The notes under the pieces are model-generated. The model worked only from the letters and a program-made list of their open reading frames with translations, had not been told where the DNA came from and searched no databases. The position numbers were made by a program, and so were the translations under genes. From UBA668 sp041394605 (GTDB taxonomy: Bacteria > Actinomycetota > Acidimicrobiia > Acidimicrobiales > Ilumatobacteraceae): DNA of 64,000 nt. Position 1 is the first letter of the stretch. The number at the start of each line of letters is the position of its first letter. Shown here one piece after another: positions 51,267 through 60,408 of the stretch. The DNA lies in the NCBI GenBank assembly GCA_041394605.1, contig JAWKHX010000015.1, forward strand, positions 1 to 64,000, in the 5' to 3' direction.

Positions 51267-54200
51267 CTACCGCTTCGTCAACGGCGCCCAGGCCAGCGAG
51301 AGGTGCTTCGTGCCGACGGATGCGAACCGGATGGTGGCCTCCGCCTTGTCCCCCTCGCCGCGGATCTGGATGATGACGCCCTCCCCGAACGACGGGTGCT
51401 CCACGTCGTCGCCGACCTTCAGGCCCAGGTCGTGTGCGTTGGAAGGCGCCGGGGCACGGCCGGCCCGGAGCGCTGCGTCCACCACCCGCTCGCGGTGCCA
51501 GTCCACATTGTCCTCGTCGGGGTCGAACCCGCTGACCGCCGGGCCACGCCCGCGGGCGGCGGTGGTGCTGCCCTCGTCGTCGTCCTTCCGGCGGTAGGGC
51601 GGGGGCGAGCCATAGCGGCCGCCACGCCCACCGGCGCGGCCGCCGTAGCCGGTGCCATAGCGGTCGCCGTAGCCACCACTGTCCGCCGATCGGTAGCTGG
51701 ACCTGCCGTAACCGGACCGCCCGCCGACGGCGCCCGTCTCCTCCACCAAGGCGGCGGGGATCTCGTCGAGGAACCGGGAGGGCGGGTTGTAGTTGGTGGT
51801 GCCGAACAGCATGCGGCTCCAGGCGTGCGAGAGGAACAGGCGTTGCTGGGCGCGGGTGATGCCCACGTAGGCGAGGCGCCGTTCCTCCTCCATCTCGGTG
51901 GGCTCGGTGAGCGCCCGGTTGTGGGGGAACACGCCTTCTTCCATCCCGAGGATGAACACGTGCGGGTACTCCAGGCCCTTGGCACTGTGGAGGGTCATCA
52001 GCACGACCCGGTCGTCGTCGTCGATCTCGTCGGTGTCCGCCACCAGGCTGACCTGCTCCAGGAACTCCTCCACCCGGGTGAACTCGCGGGCGGAGCCGAC
52101 GAGCTCGCCGATGTTCTCCAGCCGGCCGGCGGCCTCCACGCTCTCCTCGGCCTCCAGCTCCGCCAGGTAGCCGCTCTCGTCGAGCACCTGCTGGAGCAGG
52201 TCGCCGGGGCCGACCGTCTCGTCGGCGGCCACCTCGGTCATGGAGTCCAGCAGGGCCATGAAACGTTCCACGCCACGGGCGGCCGCGCCGGTGAGGCCGG
52301 CGTCCTGGGCGCTGCGCATGGCCTCCACGAAGGTGATCCCGTCGGCGCGGGCCAGCGCGTCCAGCTTGGCGACGCTGCCGTCGCCGACGCCCCGCTTGGG
52401 CACGTTGAGCACCCGCTTCACGCTGACCTCGTCGGCCGGGTTCACGACGGCCCGCAGGTACGCCATCGCGTCCTTGATCTCCCGCCGGTCGTAGAAGCGG
52501 GTGCCACCGACCACCTTGTACGGGATGCCGAAGCGCATCAGCGCTTCCTCCAGCACCCGGCTCTGCGCGTTCGTGCGGTAGAACGCGGCCATGTCCTTCC
52601 AGATCCCCCGCCGCTCGCGGTGCAGGGTCTGCATGGTGCGGGCCACCCAGGTGGCCTCGTCGCCCTCGTCCTCGGCGTGGTAGCGGACGATCCGGTCGCC
52701 CCCGCCGAGCTCGCTCCACAGCTGCTTGTCCTTGCGGTCCGGGTTGTTGCGGATGACGGCGTTGGCCGCGTCGAGGATGGTCTGCGTGCTGCGGTAGTTC
52801 TGGTCCAGCACGATCGTGGTGACGTCGTCGAACGCGTCCTCGAACTGCGAGATGTTCCGCACGTCCGCCCCGCGCCACCCGTACACGCTGTTGTGCACCA
52901 CGACTCCGTTGGCGATGTAGTGATGCGTTGGCGACACCTCGAGGTCGTAGACGGGCCCGTCGTACCACTCCTGCTCGGTAGCAAGGACCAAGCGCGGCGC
53001 GAGACGACCGTCCTCCTCGACCAGCACCGTCATCCCGGCATGGAGGTGCGAGAGCGGAGTGAGGTCGTACGTGGTGTGGTCGATCATCGCCCGGCGACGC
53101 AGATGGAACCCCCCAGCGTCGGCAACCCTGTGCGCCTCCCTCAACGCAGCGGCGTACTCCTTGAACGAGGTGCTCACGGGCGGTTCAGTGGCCGCTCGAC
53201 GCGAACCCACCAGGGCCGGCACCAGCTCGCGCACCGAGTGCTCTCCCGGCTGCTGGAACATCATCAGCTCGACTGCCCCATCGACGACATCGCTGCAATC
53301 GGACAACGCCGGCAGCAGGTGATGGGGGGTGCCCACGAGGTCGGCACCGTCGACCCGGACGCGCACGACGGGGCCCCGGTAACGACCCTCCTTGACCGTC
53401 CTGACCACTCCCGGCTCGAGGTCCAGGTGACCACCGGTCCCGAGCACCGTGTCGCCCTCGCGAACCGACTCGATGGGGACCTCCCCGTCCGCCGTGCGCA
53501 CCATCGTGCCGGGCGGCAGGCACTGGTCGTGGTCGCCGACGATGGTGATCTGCTCGTGGTGGGCGGCCAGCGACAGGGCGATCTCGTTCTGGGCCTGGTT
53601 GGTGTCCTGGTACTCGTCGATCAGGATGTAGCGGAAGCGCTGCTGGTAGTGCGCCAGCACCTCGGGGTGCTCGCGGAACAGGCGCACCGTGTTCATCAGC
53701 AGGTCGTCGAAGTCCATCGCCCCGGCCTTGGCCAGGCGGGCCTGGTACTCGGCGTAGATCTCCGCCTGCTTGCGCTCGAACGGGTTGGTGGCCCGGGTGA
53801 GCGCCTGCTCCGGCGAGACCAGCTCGTTCTTCCACAGGCTGATCTGGCCCTGCGCACCCCGGCGGGAACCGCTTGGCGTCCAGCCCCAGGTCGCGGACCA
53901 CGTAGCCGGCCAGCCGCTGCGCATCGCTCTGGTCGTAGATGCTGAAGCTGCGCGGGTAGCCCAGCGCGTCGCCGTGGGCCCGCAGGATGCGCACGCACGC
54001 GGCGTGGAACGTGCACACCCACATCGCCTTCACCCGCGGCCCCACCAGTGCGGCCACGCGGTGCTTCATCTCGTCGGCCGCCTTGTTGGTGAACGTGATG
54101 GCGAGGATGGCCGACGGCGGCACCCCGTCGTCCACCAGGTGGGCGATCCGGTGGGTGAGCACCCGGGTCTTGCCCGAACCGGCGCCGGCCACCACCAGCA

Positions 54201-54320
54201 GCGGCCCGCCGCGGTGGACCACGGCGTCCAGCTGGTCCGGGTTGAGCGAGGCGAGGTCGATCCCGCCGGCGGGAGACTCCTCCCCCGGCGCCTCGAAGTC
54301 GAACAGGACGGGTCGCTCAT
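51267..54320 (-). CDS. pcrA: UvrD/PcrA-type DNA helicase containing an intein (two frameshifts)
   Basis: The host protein is an SF1 helicase of about 806 residues once a 211-residue intein is removed. Q-motif LNPDQLDAV, Walker A AGAGSGKT, FTNKAADEMKHRV, DEYQDTN, motif III GDHDQ-[intein]-SVYGWRG, TLHSAKGLEYPHV and VGITRAQ are present; the C terminus has a low-complexity Gly/Arg/Tyr linker and an SH3-like tail. Two indels break the frame: a missing C in CCC at 54310-54312 (ATG 54320 then gives MSDPVLFDFEAPGEE) and an extra base in the GGGG at 53857-53860. They offset each other. A TAGGAT -10 box ends 9 bases before ATG 54320. Role: DNA repair and replication conflict. Confidence 0.9.
52890..53522 (-). 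other. Intein in the PcrA/UvrD motif III (GDxDQ/S site)
   Basis: A 211-residue in-frame insertion between Gln of GDHDQ and Ser of SVYGWRG. It starts CLPPGTMVRTADGEVPIESVREGD (block A, catalytic Cys1), has VGTPHHLL (block B with the TxxH histidine) and ends VYDLEVSPTHHYIANGVVVHN (blocks F and G, penultimate His and final Asn), followed by Ser+1. All residues for class 1 splicing are present. There is no LAGLIDADG motif, and 211 residues is too short for a full homing endonuclease, so it is a mini-intein or has a degenerate nuclease. Confidence 0.92.
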
Positions 54321-54329
54321 GGTGTGCCC

Positions 54330-54335
54330 ATCCTA
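54330..54335 (-). promoter_or_regulatory. -10 element, near-leaderless start of pcrA
   Basis: TAGGAT on the minus strand ends 9 bases before ATG 54320 and supports that start over the in-frame GTG 54222. Confidence 0.45.
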
Positions 54336-54388
54336 GGGATGGGGTGCGACACCAGCCCCGCCGACCCGGCCCACCTCACCCGGTGATG

Positions 54389-54476
54389 TCTGTGTCACGG
54401 CACAGACATCACGGTCACGGCACAGAGCGCACGTCCAGTCTGTGCCGTGACGCTGAACGCTGTGCCGTGACACACA
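54389..54476. repeat. REP-like nested palindrome, copy 2
   Basis: Same layout as the element at 10205: units 54392-54405, 54413-54426 (direct) and 54439-54452, 54459-54476 (inverted), with a 12-base centre. The first unit is also its own palindrome (GATGTCTGTG at 54385-54394, CACAGACATC at 54401-54410). The right halves of the two elements agree at 33 of 38 positions. This copy lies between parC and pcrA, which run in the same direction. The rest of the gap 54321-54512 shows only the pcrA promoter. Confidence 0.85.
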
Positions 54477-54512
54477 GGTCATCCGGACGGCTGCGGCACG
54501 GGTCCGGGGGCC

Positions 54513-56924
54513 TCACAAGAGGAAGGCGGCGACGGCGCCGTCGAAGTTGCGGATCTCGCCGCCGGCGCCGTCGCGGGCCACCTGCGGGAACGCACCCACG
54601 TTGACCTCCGCCACCGCCCCGTCGGCGGTGCGGACCAGCACGGTGGCATCATCCGCCGGCACGGTGCAGGCGGCCACCAGCAAGCCCTGCCTGCCGCCGC
54701 CGGCGGTGGCTCGCACGCCCTTGCCGGCCCGGCCCTGGACGGGGAACTCCTCCACCGGCACCCGCCGGCCGGCACCCTTGGCCGCCACCGCCAGCAGGAC
54801 CTGGCCGTCGGTCGCCCAGCCCGCGCCGATCACGGCGTCGCCGGGGGCCAGCTTGATGCCACGCACACCCGACGCAGAGCGGCCCATGGGACGCACGTCG
54901 TCGGGGAGGAAGCGGATGCCCTGCCCCTGCGCCGTGACGACGAGCAGCGGGGCGCCCTCCACGAACGGCAGCACCGCCACGACCTCCTCCCCCGCTGCGC
55001 ACTTCACGGTGGCGATGCCACCCTTGCGGTCGCCGCCAACGAGATCGTCGCCGCTCGTGCGCTTCACCTGGCCGTCGGACAGCACGTACAGAAGGTCGTC
55101 GGGGAACGTGTCGTCGATCCACCACCCGAGCACTTTGGCCGCCGGGTCCAGCCCGGAGAACAGGTTGGCGGCCGCCGTCGGCTTGTCGGTGGGGACGGAC
55201 GCCACCAGTGCCCGATGCAGTTGCCCCCCGTTGGTGATCACCACCAGGTTCGCTGCGGTGGAGGTGTCGAACGTCCACAACGGCTCCAGCTTCAGCTTCG
55301 CCTTCGTGCCGGCGCGCGACGCCTGCACCCAGCCGTTCACGTCGATGGCCACGGTGGCCGGGGTGTCCAGCACCATCGCCGCCTTCGACACGCGCGGCTG
55401 GGCCTCGGTGACGATGTCGGTGACCCGCAGCGCCACCCCCTCGAACTCGGGCACCACGTCGTCGAGCTCCGCGCCCACCTGGCGGCGCAGCTTGGTGGGC
55501 GACGCCAGCAGCGCCCGCAGCCTGGCCGCCTCCTTCTGCAGCTCCTCGCTCTCGCGGCGGAACTCGATGACGGCGTCCTCGGTGAGCTGGCCGAGGTTGA
55601 GGTCCAGCACGGCGTTGGCCTGCGCCTCGTCGATCTCCCAGCGGGCGCACAGCCGCTCGCGGGCCACGGCCCGGGTCTTGGACGTGCGCACGATGGCGAT
55701 GGTCTCGTCGATGTCGATGAGGACGGCCAGGTAGCCGGCCAGGCGGTGCAGGCGCTCGGCGATGCGCTCCAGCCGGTTCTCCGAGCGCTTGACGATGACC
55801 CGGATGCGATGGTCGATCCAGGCCTTCAGCACCGTGCGCAGGTTGTACAGGCGCACGATGCCGTGCTCGTCGAGGAAGTGCATCTGCACCTTGTTGGTGA
55901 CCTGCAGGTTGGTGTACTTCAAGAGCGCGGGGATGATCTGCTCGCCCGCCACACCGGAGGCCAGGCCGATGGTGATGCGCACCTGGCCGTCGGAGGACTC
56001 GTCGTTCAGCGTGGTGACACCACCCACGTCGCCGGCGTCCACCGCGTCGGCCAGCATGCCCACGAACTTCTCGGTGGAGCCGAGCATGGTGTCGGCGTAG
56101 GGCAGCGACGTGATGACCAACTGCTGCTTGCCGCGCCCCAGTTCCTCCACCGTCCACGCACCGCGCACGGTGACCCGGCCCTGACCCGACCGGTAGATGT
56201 CCACCAGTTCGTCGCCATTGGTGATGGTGCACGGCGACGGGAACGACGGACCCGGCAGCACGGTCATCAACTCGTCGACCGTGGCCTTCGGGTTGTCGAT
56301 CAGCATCTTGGCCGCCGCGCAGACCTCCCGCGGGTCGTGCGGCGGCAGGTACGACGACAGGCCCACGGCGATGCCGTTGGCGCCGTTGACCAGCAGGTTG
56401 GGGAAGGCCGCCGGCAGCACCACGGGCTCTTCCGTGGAGCCTTCGTAGTTGGGCACCATCGGCACGATGCCCTGGTCGATCCCGTCGAGCAGCAGCACAC
56501 CGAACCGGCCGAGGCGGGTCTCGGTGTAGCGCTCCGCGGCCGCGGAGAAGTCCGGGGAACCCATGTTGCCGTGGAAGTCCAGCAGGGGCACCAGGTTGGA
56601 GAACGGCTGGGCCAGGCGCACGAGCGCGTCGGCAATGGACTGGTTGCCGTGTGGGTGGTACAGCGCCATGGTGTCACCGGTGACCCGCGCCGTCTTCACG
56701 AACGGGCGGTCCGGCAGCAGCCGCTGGGTCCACATGTCCCACAGGATCCGGCGGTGCACCGGCTTCAGACCGTCGGCCGCGGCGGGCAGCGCACGGTCCA
56801 GGATGACCTGCTCGGCGTAGGCGAAGTAGTCGCGATCCAGTTGCTCGGCAGCCGGCAGCGCCACCACGTTCTCGCTGAACTCGAACAGGTTGCTGCCGCC
56901 GGCGGGCTTCTTGGTGCGGGCCAT
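54513..56924 (-). CDS. parC: DNA topoisomerase IV/gyrase A-type subunit
   Basis: This 803-residue subunit breaks and rejoins DNA in a type IIA topoisomerase. RALPAAADGLKPVHRRILWDM, VTGDTMALYHPHGNQSIADAL and the catalytic Tyr133 in AERYTETRLGRFG are present, and the C-terminal 280 residues form a beta-pinwheel of GyrA-box-like blades. Its ATG overlaps the stop of the ATPase subunit (TGATG). I call it ParC rather than GyrA because the blades lack a clear QRRGGKG-type GyrA box and bacteria normally keep gyrBA near oriC, but the distinction needs comparison with the rest of the genome. Confidence 0.85.
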   Translation of the reverse strand: MARTKKPAGGSNLFEFSENVVALPAAEQLDRDYFAYAEQVILDRALPAAADGLKPVHRRILWDMWTQRLLPDRPFVKTARVTGDTMALYHPHGNQSIADALVRLAQPFSNLVPLLDFHGNMGSPDFSAAAERYTETRLGRFGVLLLDGIDQGIVPMVPNYEGSTEEPVVLPAAFPNLLVNGANGIAVGLSSYLPPHDPREVCAAAKMLIDNPKATVDELMTVLPGPSFPSPCTITNGDELVDIYRSGQGRVTVRGAWTVEELGRGKQQLVITSLPYADTMLGSTEKFVGMLADAVDAGDVGGVTTLNDESSDGQVRITIGLASGVAGEQIIPALLKYTNLQVTNKVQMHFLDEHGIVRLYNLRTVLKAWIDHRIRVIVKRSENRLERIAERLHRLAGYLAVLIDIDETIAIVRTSKTRAVARERLCARWEIDEAQANAVLDLNLGQLTEDAVIEFRRESEELQKEAARLRALLASPTKLRRQVGAELDDVVPEFEGVALRVTDIVTEAQPRVSKAAMVLDTPATVAIDVNGWVQASRAGTKAKLKLEPLWTFDTSTAANLVVITNGGQLHRALVASVPTDKPTAAANLFSGLDPAAKVLGWWIDDTFPDDLLYVLSDGQVKRTSGDDLVGGDRKGGIATVKCAAGEEVVAVLPFVEGAPLLVVTAQGQGIRFLPDDVRPMGRSASGVRGIKLAPGDAVIGAGWATDGQVLLAVAAKGAGRRVPVEEFPVQGRAGKGVRATAGGGRQGLLVAACTVPADDATVLVRTADGAVAEVNVGAFPQVARDGAGGEIRNFDGAVAAFLL

Positions 56925-58936
56925 CAGCGGGTGCCTTCCGTGTGCGTGGCGACGTTGCCGTCGCGCAGGGCGAGTGTTTCGCCGGATCGTTCGAGGAACC
57001 ACTGCTTGCGCGGTTCGCTCTTGCGGCCGAAGAGGCGATCGGCGATGCGGGCGAGACCGGCGGGGTCGTCCACCGCCACCTGGCCGATGGTGCGGCCGGG
57101 CCCGAGCACCAGCTTGAGCTCGTGGCTGTCCATCTCGCCCAGGCCCTTCATCCGGTTGACGTGGGCCTTGTGGTCGGGGTGCTCGGCCTTCCATGCGGCC
57201 AGCGCGGCATCGTCGGCCAGGTAGATGCGTTCGCCGCGGTACACCGTGGACCACAGCGGCGGCATGGCGTACCAGAGTCGGCCGGACTCGATGAACCCAG
57301 GGCACCAGCGATACAGGAACACGGTGATGAGCGTGCGGATGTGCATGCCGTCGTTGTCCGCGTCGGCCACCACCAGCACCCGGTCGTACCGGAACTTGTC
57401 CAGGTCGAAGTCCTCGCCGATGCCACACCCCATCGACAGGATCAGGTCGGCCAGCGACTTCACCACCCGCTCGAGGTCTTCCTCGTAGGCGTTCAACGGC
57501 TTGCCGCGCAGCGGCAGGATGGCCTGGAACGACGGGTCCCGGGCGTCCACCGCCGTGCCACCCGCGGAGTCGCCCTCCACCAGCAGGATCTCCGTGGGGC
57601 GCTCCGTCTTGAACGTGCAGTCGCGCAGCTTGGCCGGCAACCCGTTGCGTGACTTCGAGCCCTTCGACAGCAGCGCCCGCACCGCCGCCTGCTCCGCGTT
57701 GCTCTTGGTGCGCGCCCGCATCGCGGCGATGGACAGGTCGGCCACCTTCTTGGCCTCGGCCGGGTTCTCCTCCAGCCAGCGGCTCATGATCGGCAGCACC
57801 ACCTGCCGCGCCCGACCGGTGCCCTCCGGGTTCATCAGCTTGCTCTTGGAGTTCCCGGCGAATTGCGGGCCGGGCAGCATGATGCTGACCACGCCGGTGG
57901 CCGCCGCGAAGATGTCGCGGGTGTTGGGCTGCTGCTCCTTGTCCTTCAGCAGGCCACGGTCCACCACGTACTTCTGCACGGCCTCGGTGATGGCAGTGCG
58001 GAACCCGTTGATGTGGGTGCCGCCTTCGGGCGTGGCCACGCCGTTGGCGAAGCCGAGCACCGTGTCGCGCCCGTCGGCCGTCCAGCGCACGGCGGCGTGG
58101 ATGGTGGTGTCGCCGTCGGCGTCGCCCACGAAGGGCACCACCGGCGACACCGCATCGGAGTCCGCCGTGAGTTCGGCCACGAGGTCGGCCACGCCGCCCG
58201 TGGAGCACCACTCGGTGACGGTGTGGTTGCCCTTCTCCCGCTGGTCGCGCAGTTCGAAGGTGAGCCCGGGGTGGACGAAGCTCTTGTGGCGGAATCGCTC
58301 GCCGATCAGCCGCAGCGACCACTGGGGACGGGTGAACGGGGCGCCCTGCTCGTCGTGGAACAGCGCCAGGTCGGGCCAGAAGCGGATGGTGGTGCCGGTG
58401 GTGGACTTGTTGGCCGCCGGCCCGATGTCGCGGATGGGGCCCGCTGGCACACCCGGCTCGATCTCGCCCTTGCGGCCCTTGCGCGCCTCGAGCACCAGTT
58501 GCCAGCGGCGACCGCCGCGCCACACCTCGGCCTCCAGGCGCGACGACAACGCCGTGACCACACTGGCGCCCACCCCGTGCAGGCCGCCGGACACCTTGTA
58601 GCTGCCGGCGTCGAACTTGCCGCCGGCGTTGGTCTCGCACAGCACGACCTCCAGCGCCGAGCGGCCCCTGTGCGGCCCGTCGGCCATGGGGTCCACCGGG
58701 ATGCCGCGGCCGAAGTCCTGCACGGACACCGAGCCGTCGGGGTGGAGGGTGACGATGATGCGGTCGCCGTTGCCGGCCATCGCTTCGTCCACCGAGTTGT
58801 CCACGATCTCCCAGATGAGGTGGTGGAGACCGCCACTGCCGACCCCGGCGGAACCGAGGTACATCAAGGGGCGCTGCCGCACATGCTGCAGGCCGGACAG
58901 TGCTTGGATGGCCGAGGCGTCGTACGTGGTGGTCAC
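56924..58936 (-). CDS. parE: DNA topoisomerase IV/gyrase B-type subunit
   Basis: The 670-residue ATPase subunit has the GHKL ATP site (EIVDNSVDEAMAG with Glu43 and Asn47, DFGRGIPVD, VSGGLHGVGASVV) and a TOPRIM domain with LLVEGDSAGG and DADNDGMHIRTL, where the usual second residue Val of DADVDG is Asn. The C-terminal VNRMKGLGEMDSHELK motif is intact. GTG 58936 is the best start because the homology begins at TTTYDASAIQALSGL; a clear ribosome site is lacking. It is translationally coupled to parC. Confidence 0.88.
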   Translation of the reverse strand: MTTTYDASAIQALSGLQHVRQRPLMYLGSAGVGSGGLHHLIWEIVDNSVDEAMAGNGDRIIVTLHPDGSVSVQDFGRGIPVDPMADGPHRGRSALEVVLCETNAGGKFDAGSYKVSGGLHGVGASVVTALSSRLEAEVWRGGRRWQLVLEARKGRKGEIEPGVPAGPIRDIGPAANKSTTGTTIRFWPDLALFHDEQGAPFTRPQWSLRLIGERFRHKSFVHPGLTFELRDQREKGNHTVTEWCSTGGVADLVAELTADSDAVSPVVPFVGDADGDTTIHAAVRWTADGRDTVLGFANGVATPEGGTHINGFRTAITEAVQKYVVDRGLLKDKEQQPNTRDIFAAATGVVSIMLPGPQFAGNSKSKLMNPEGTGRARQVVLPIMSRWLEENPAEAKKVADLSIAAMRARTKSNAEQAAVRALLSKGSKSRNGLPAKLRDCTFKTERPTEILLVEGDSAGGTAVDARDPSFQAILPLRGKPLNAYEEDLERVVKSLADLILSMGCGIGEDFDLDKFRYDRVLVVADADNDGMHIRTLITVFLYRWCPGFIESGRLWYAMPPLWSTVYRGERIYLADDAALAAWKAEHPDHKAHVNRMKGLGEMDSHELKLVLGPGRTIGQVAVDDPAGLARIADRLFGRKSEPRKQWFLERSGETLALRDGNVATHTEGTR

Positions 58937-59117
58937 TCTAGGGGCTGCTCCGGAGGCGGTGGCGGAAGGGGCGAAACGGGGTTGGGGGTGATCGGGAAGG
59001 GGGACGGTCACCGTATGAGAACCTGCGCCGCAGGGCGTGGATACGAACAAGTGTACGCCCCTGCGCCCATTCGCCGCAGCATGCGGCAGGCGTGTCACGG
59101 GCACCCGACTCGCCCGG

Positions 59118-59123
59118 TACGGT
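59118..59123 (+). promoter_or_regulatory. -10 element, near-leaderless start
   Basis: TACGGT ends 9 bases before ATG 59133 in the 196-base divergent gap with parE. Nothing else was recognised in that gap. Confidence 0.45.
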
Positions 59124-59132
59124 GCCCGGCAG

Positions 59133-60383
59133 ATGAACCACCTCGCCCCAGCCGACGCCGTGAAGCGTGCCGGCGTGCGCCGCATGAAGCGCATCGCGCT
59201 CGCCTTCCTGGTGGCCGCTGCCGCCCTGTACCTGCTGGCCAAATGGCGCGAGGACGGCCATTCCGCATGGGGCTACCTGCGGGCGTTCAGCGAGGCCGCC
59301 ATGGTGGGTGCGCTGGCCGACTGGTTCGCCGTCACCGCCCTGTTCCGCCACCCGCTCGGCCTGCCGATCCCCCACACGGCCATCATCCCCCGGCGCAAGG
59401 ACCAGATCGGTGAGTCGCTCGGCCAGTTCGTGCAGGAGAACTTCCTCACCCGCGAGGTCCTCCACGACCGGCTCGACCAGGCACACGTGGGCCGGCGGCT
59501 CGGCGAGTGGCTGCAGCAGCCGGCCAACGCCGCTCGTGCCGGCGAGGGCGTGGCCGACGCGCTGCGCGGCAGCCTGGAAGTGCTGGACGACCGCGACGTG
59601 GGCGCCGCACTGGAGCACCTGGTGGAACAGAAGGTGCGCACCACACCGGTGGCGCCGCTGGTGGGCCGGGCCATCGACCTGGCCATGGAGGGCGGCCACC
59701 ACCAGCGCCTGCTGGACGCTGTGCTCACCGGGCTGGCCGGCTTCCTCGACGACAACCGCGCCACGTTCCGCGACCGGCTCACCAGGGAATCGCCGTGGTG
59801 GATTCCCGAGCCGATCGACGATCGCATCTTCGAGAAGATCTTCACCGCCGTGCACCGCTTCCTCGCCGACGTGGGCGACGCCCCGCAGCACGAGGTACGG
59901 CAGTCCATCGACGCCCGCGCTGCCGCCTTCGCCCAGCGCCTGCGCAACGACCCCGAGCTGCTGGCCAAGGGCGAGGAGCTGAAGCAGGAGTTGCTGGCCC
60001 ACGACGACGTGCGCGCCTGGCTGCAGAGCCTGTGGGGCGAGGTGAAGCGCACCACGCTGGCGGCCACGGCCGACGCCGGCAGCGAGCTGCGGGCCCGCAT
60101 CGACACCGGTTTGGCCCGCCTCGGCGCCAGGCTGGCCACCGAGCCCGAACTGCAGGAGAAGGTGGACGCCTGGGTGCGCCGCGCCGCCGGGTACGTGGTG
60201 GACCACTACCGCGGCGAGGTGGCCGAGATCATCTCCTCCACGGTGGCGAAGTGGGACGGCAAGGCCACCGCCGACCGGTTGGAGTTGCAGGTGGGCCGCG
60301 ACCTGCAGTTCATCCGGATCAACGGCACCCTGGTGGGCGGCCTTGCCGGCGTGCTGATCCACGCCCTCGCCCAGTTGCTCTAG
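59133..60383 (+). CDS. DUF445 membrane-associated protein
   Basis: A 416-residue protein of the DUF445/YjiN family. One membrane helix (about residues 20-38) is followed by the diagnostic FSEAAMVGALADWFAVTALFRHPLGLPIPHTAIIPRRKDQIGE region, then a long helical section, and a final INGTLVGGLAGVLIHALAQLL that would form a second membrane segment. The helical middle probably spans a coiled or curved surface between the two anchors. The role of the family is unknown. Convergent with the methyltransferase gene 25 bases away. Confidence 0.87.
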   Translation: MNHLAPADAVKRAGVRRMKRIALAFLVAAAALYLLAKWREDGHSAWGYLRAFSEAAMVGALADWFAVTALFRHPLGLPIPHTAIIPRRKDQIGESLGQFVQENFLTREVLHDRLDQAHVGRRLGEWLQQPANAARAGEGVADALRGSLEVLDDRDVGAALEHLVEQKVRTTPVAPLVGRAIDLAMEGGHHQRLLDAVLTGLAGFLDDNRATFRDRLTRESPWWIPEPIDDRIFEKIFTAVHRFLADVGDAPQHEVRQSIDARAAAFAQRLRNDPELLAKGEELKQELLAHDDVRAWLQSLWGEVKRTTLAATADAGSELRARIDTGLARLGARLATEPELQEKVDAWVRRAAGYVVDHYRGEVAEIISSTVAKWDGKATADRLELQVGRDLQFIRINGTLVGGLAGVLIHALAQLL

Positions 60384-60408
60384 GCCGCAACAGCGGCCGT
60401 TCCCGCAG

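Noticed and set aside
54222..54222. GTG 54222 as the start of the helicase
   Set aside because: It would delete the Q-motif LNPDQLDAV, which is encoded upstream in the same frame; ATG 54320 with one repaired base fits the family and the promoter.
53857..54312. Programmed frameshifting in pcrA
   Set aside because: The two shifts lie at simple G/C runs without slippery heptamers or a clear stimulatory structure and cancel each other, as errors would.
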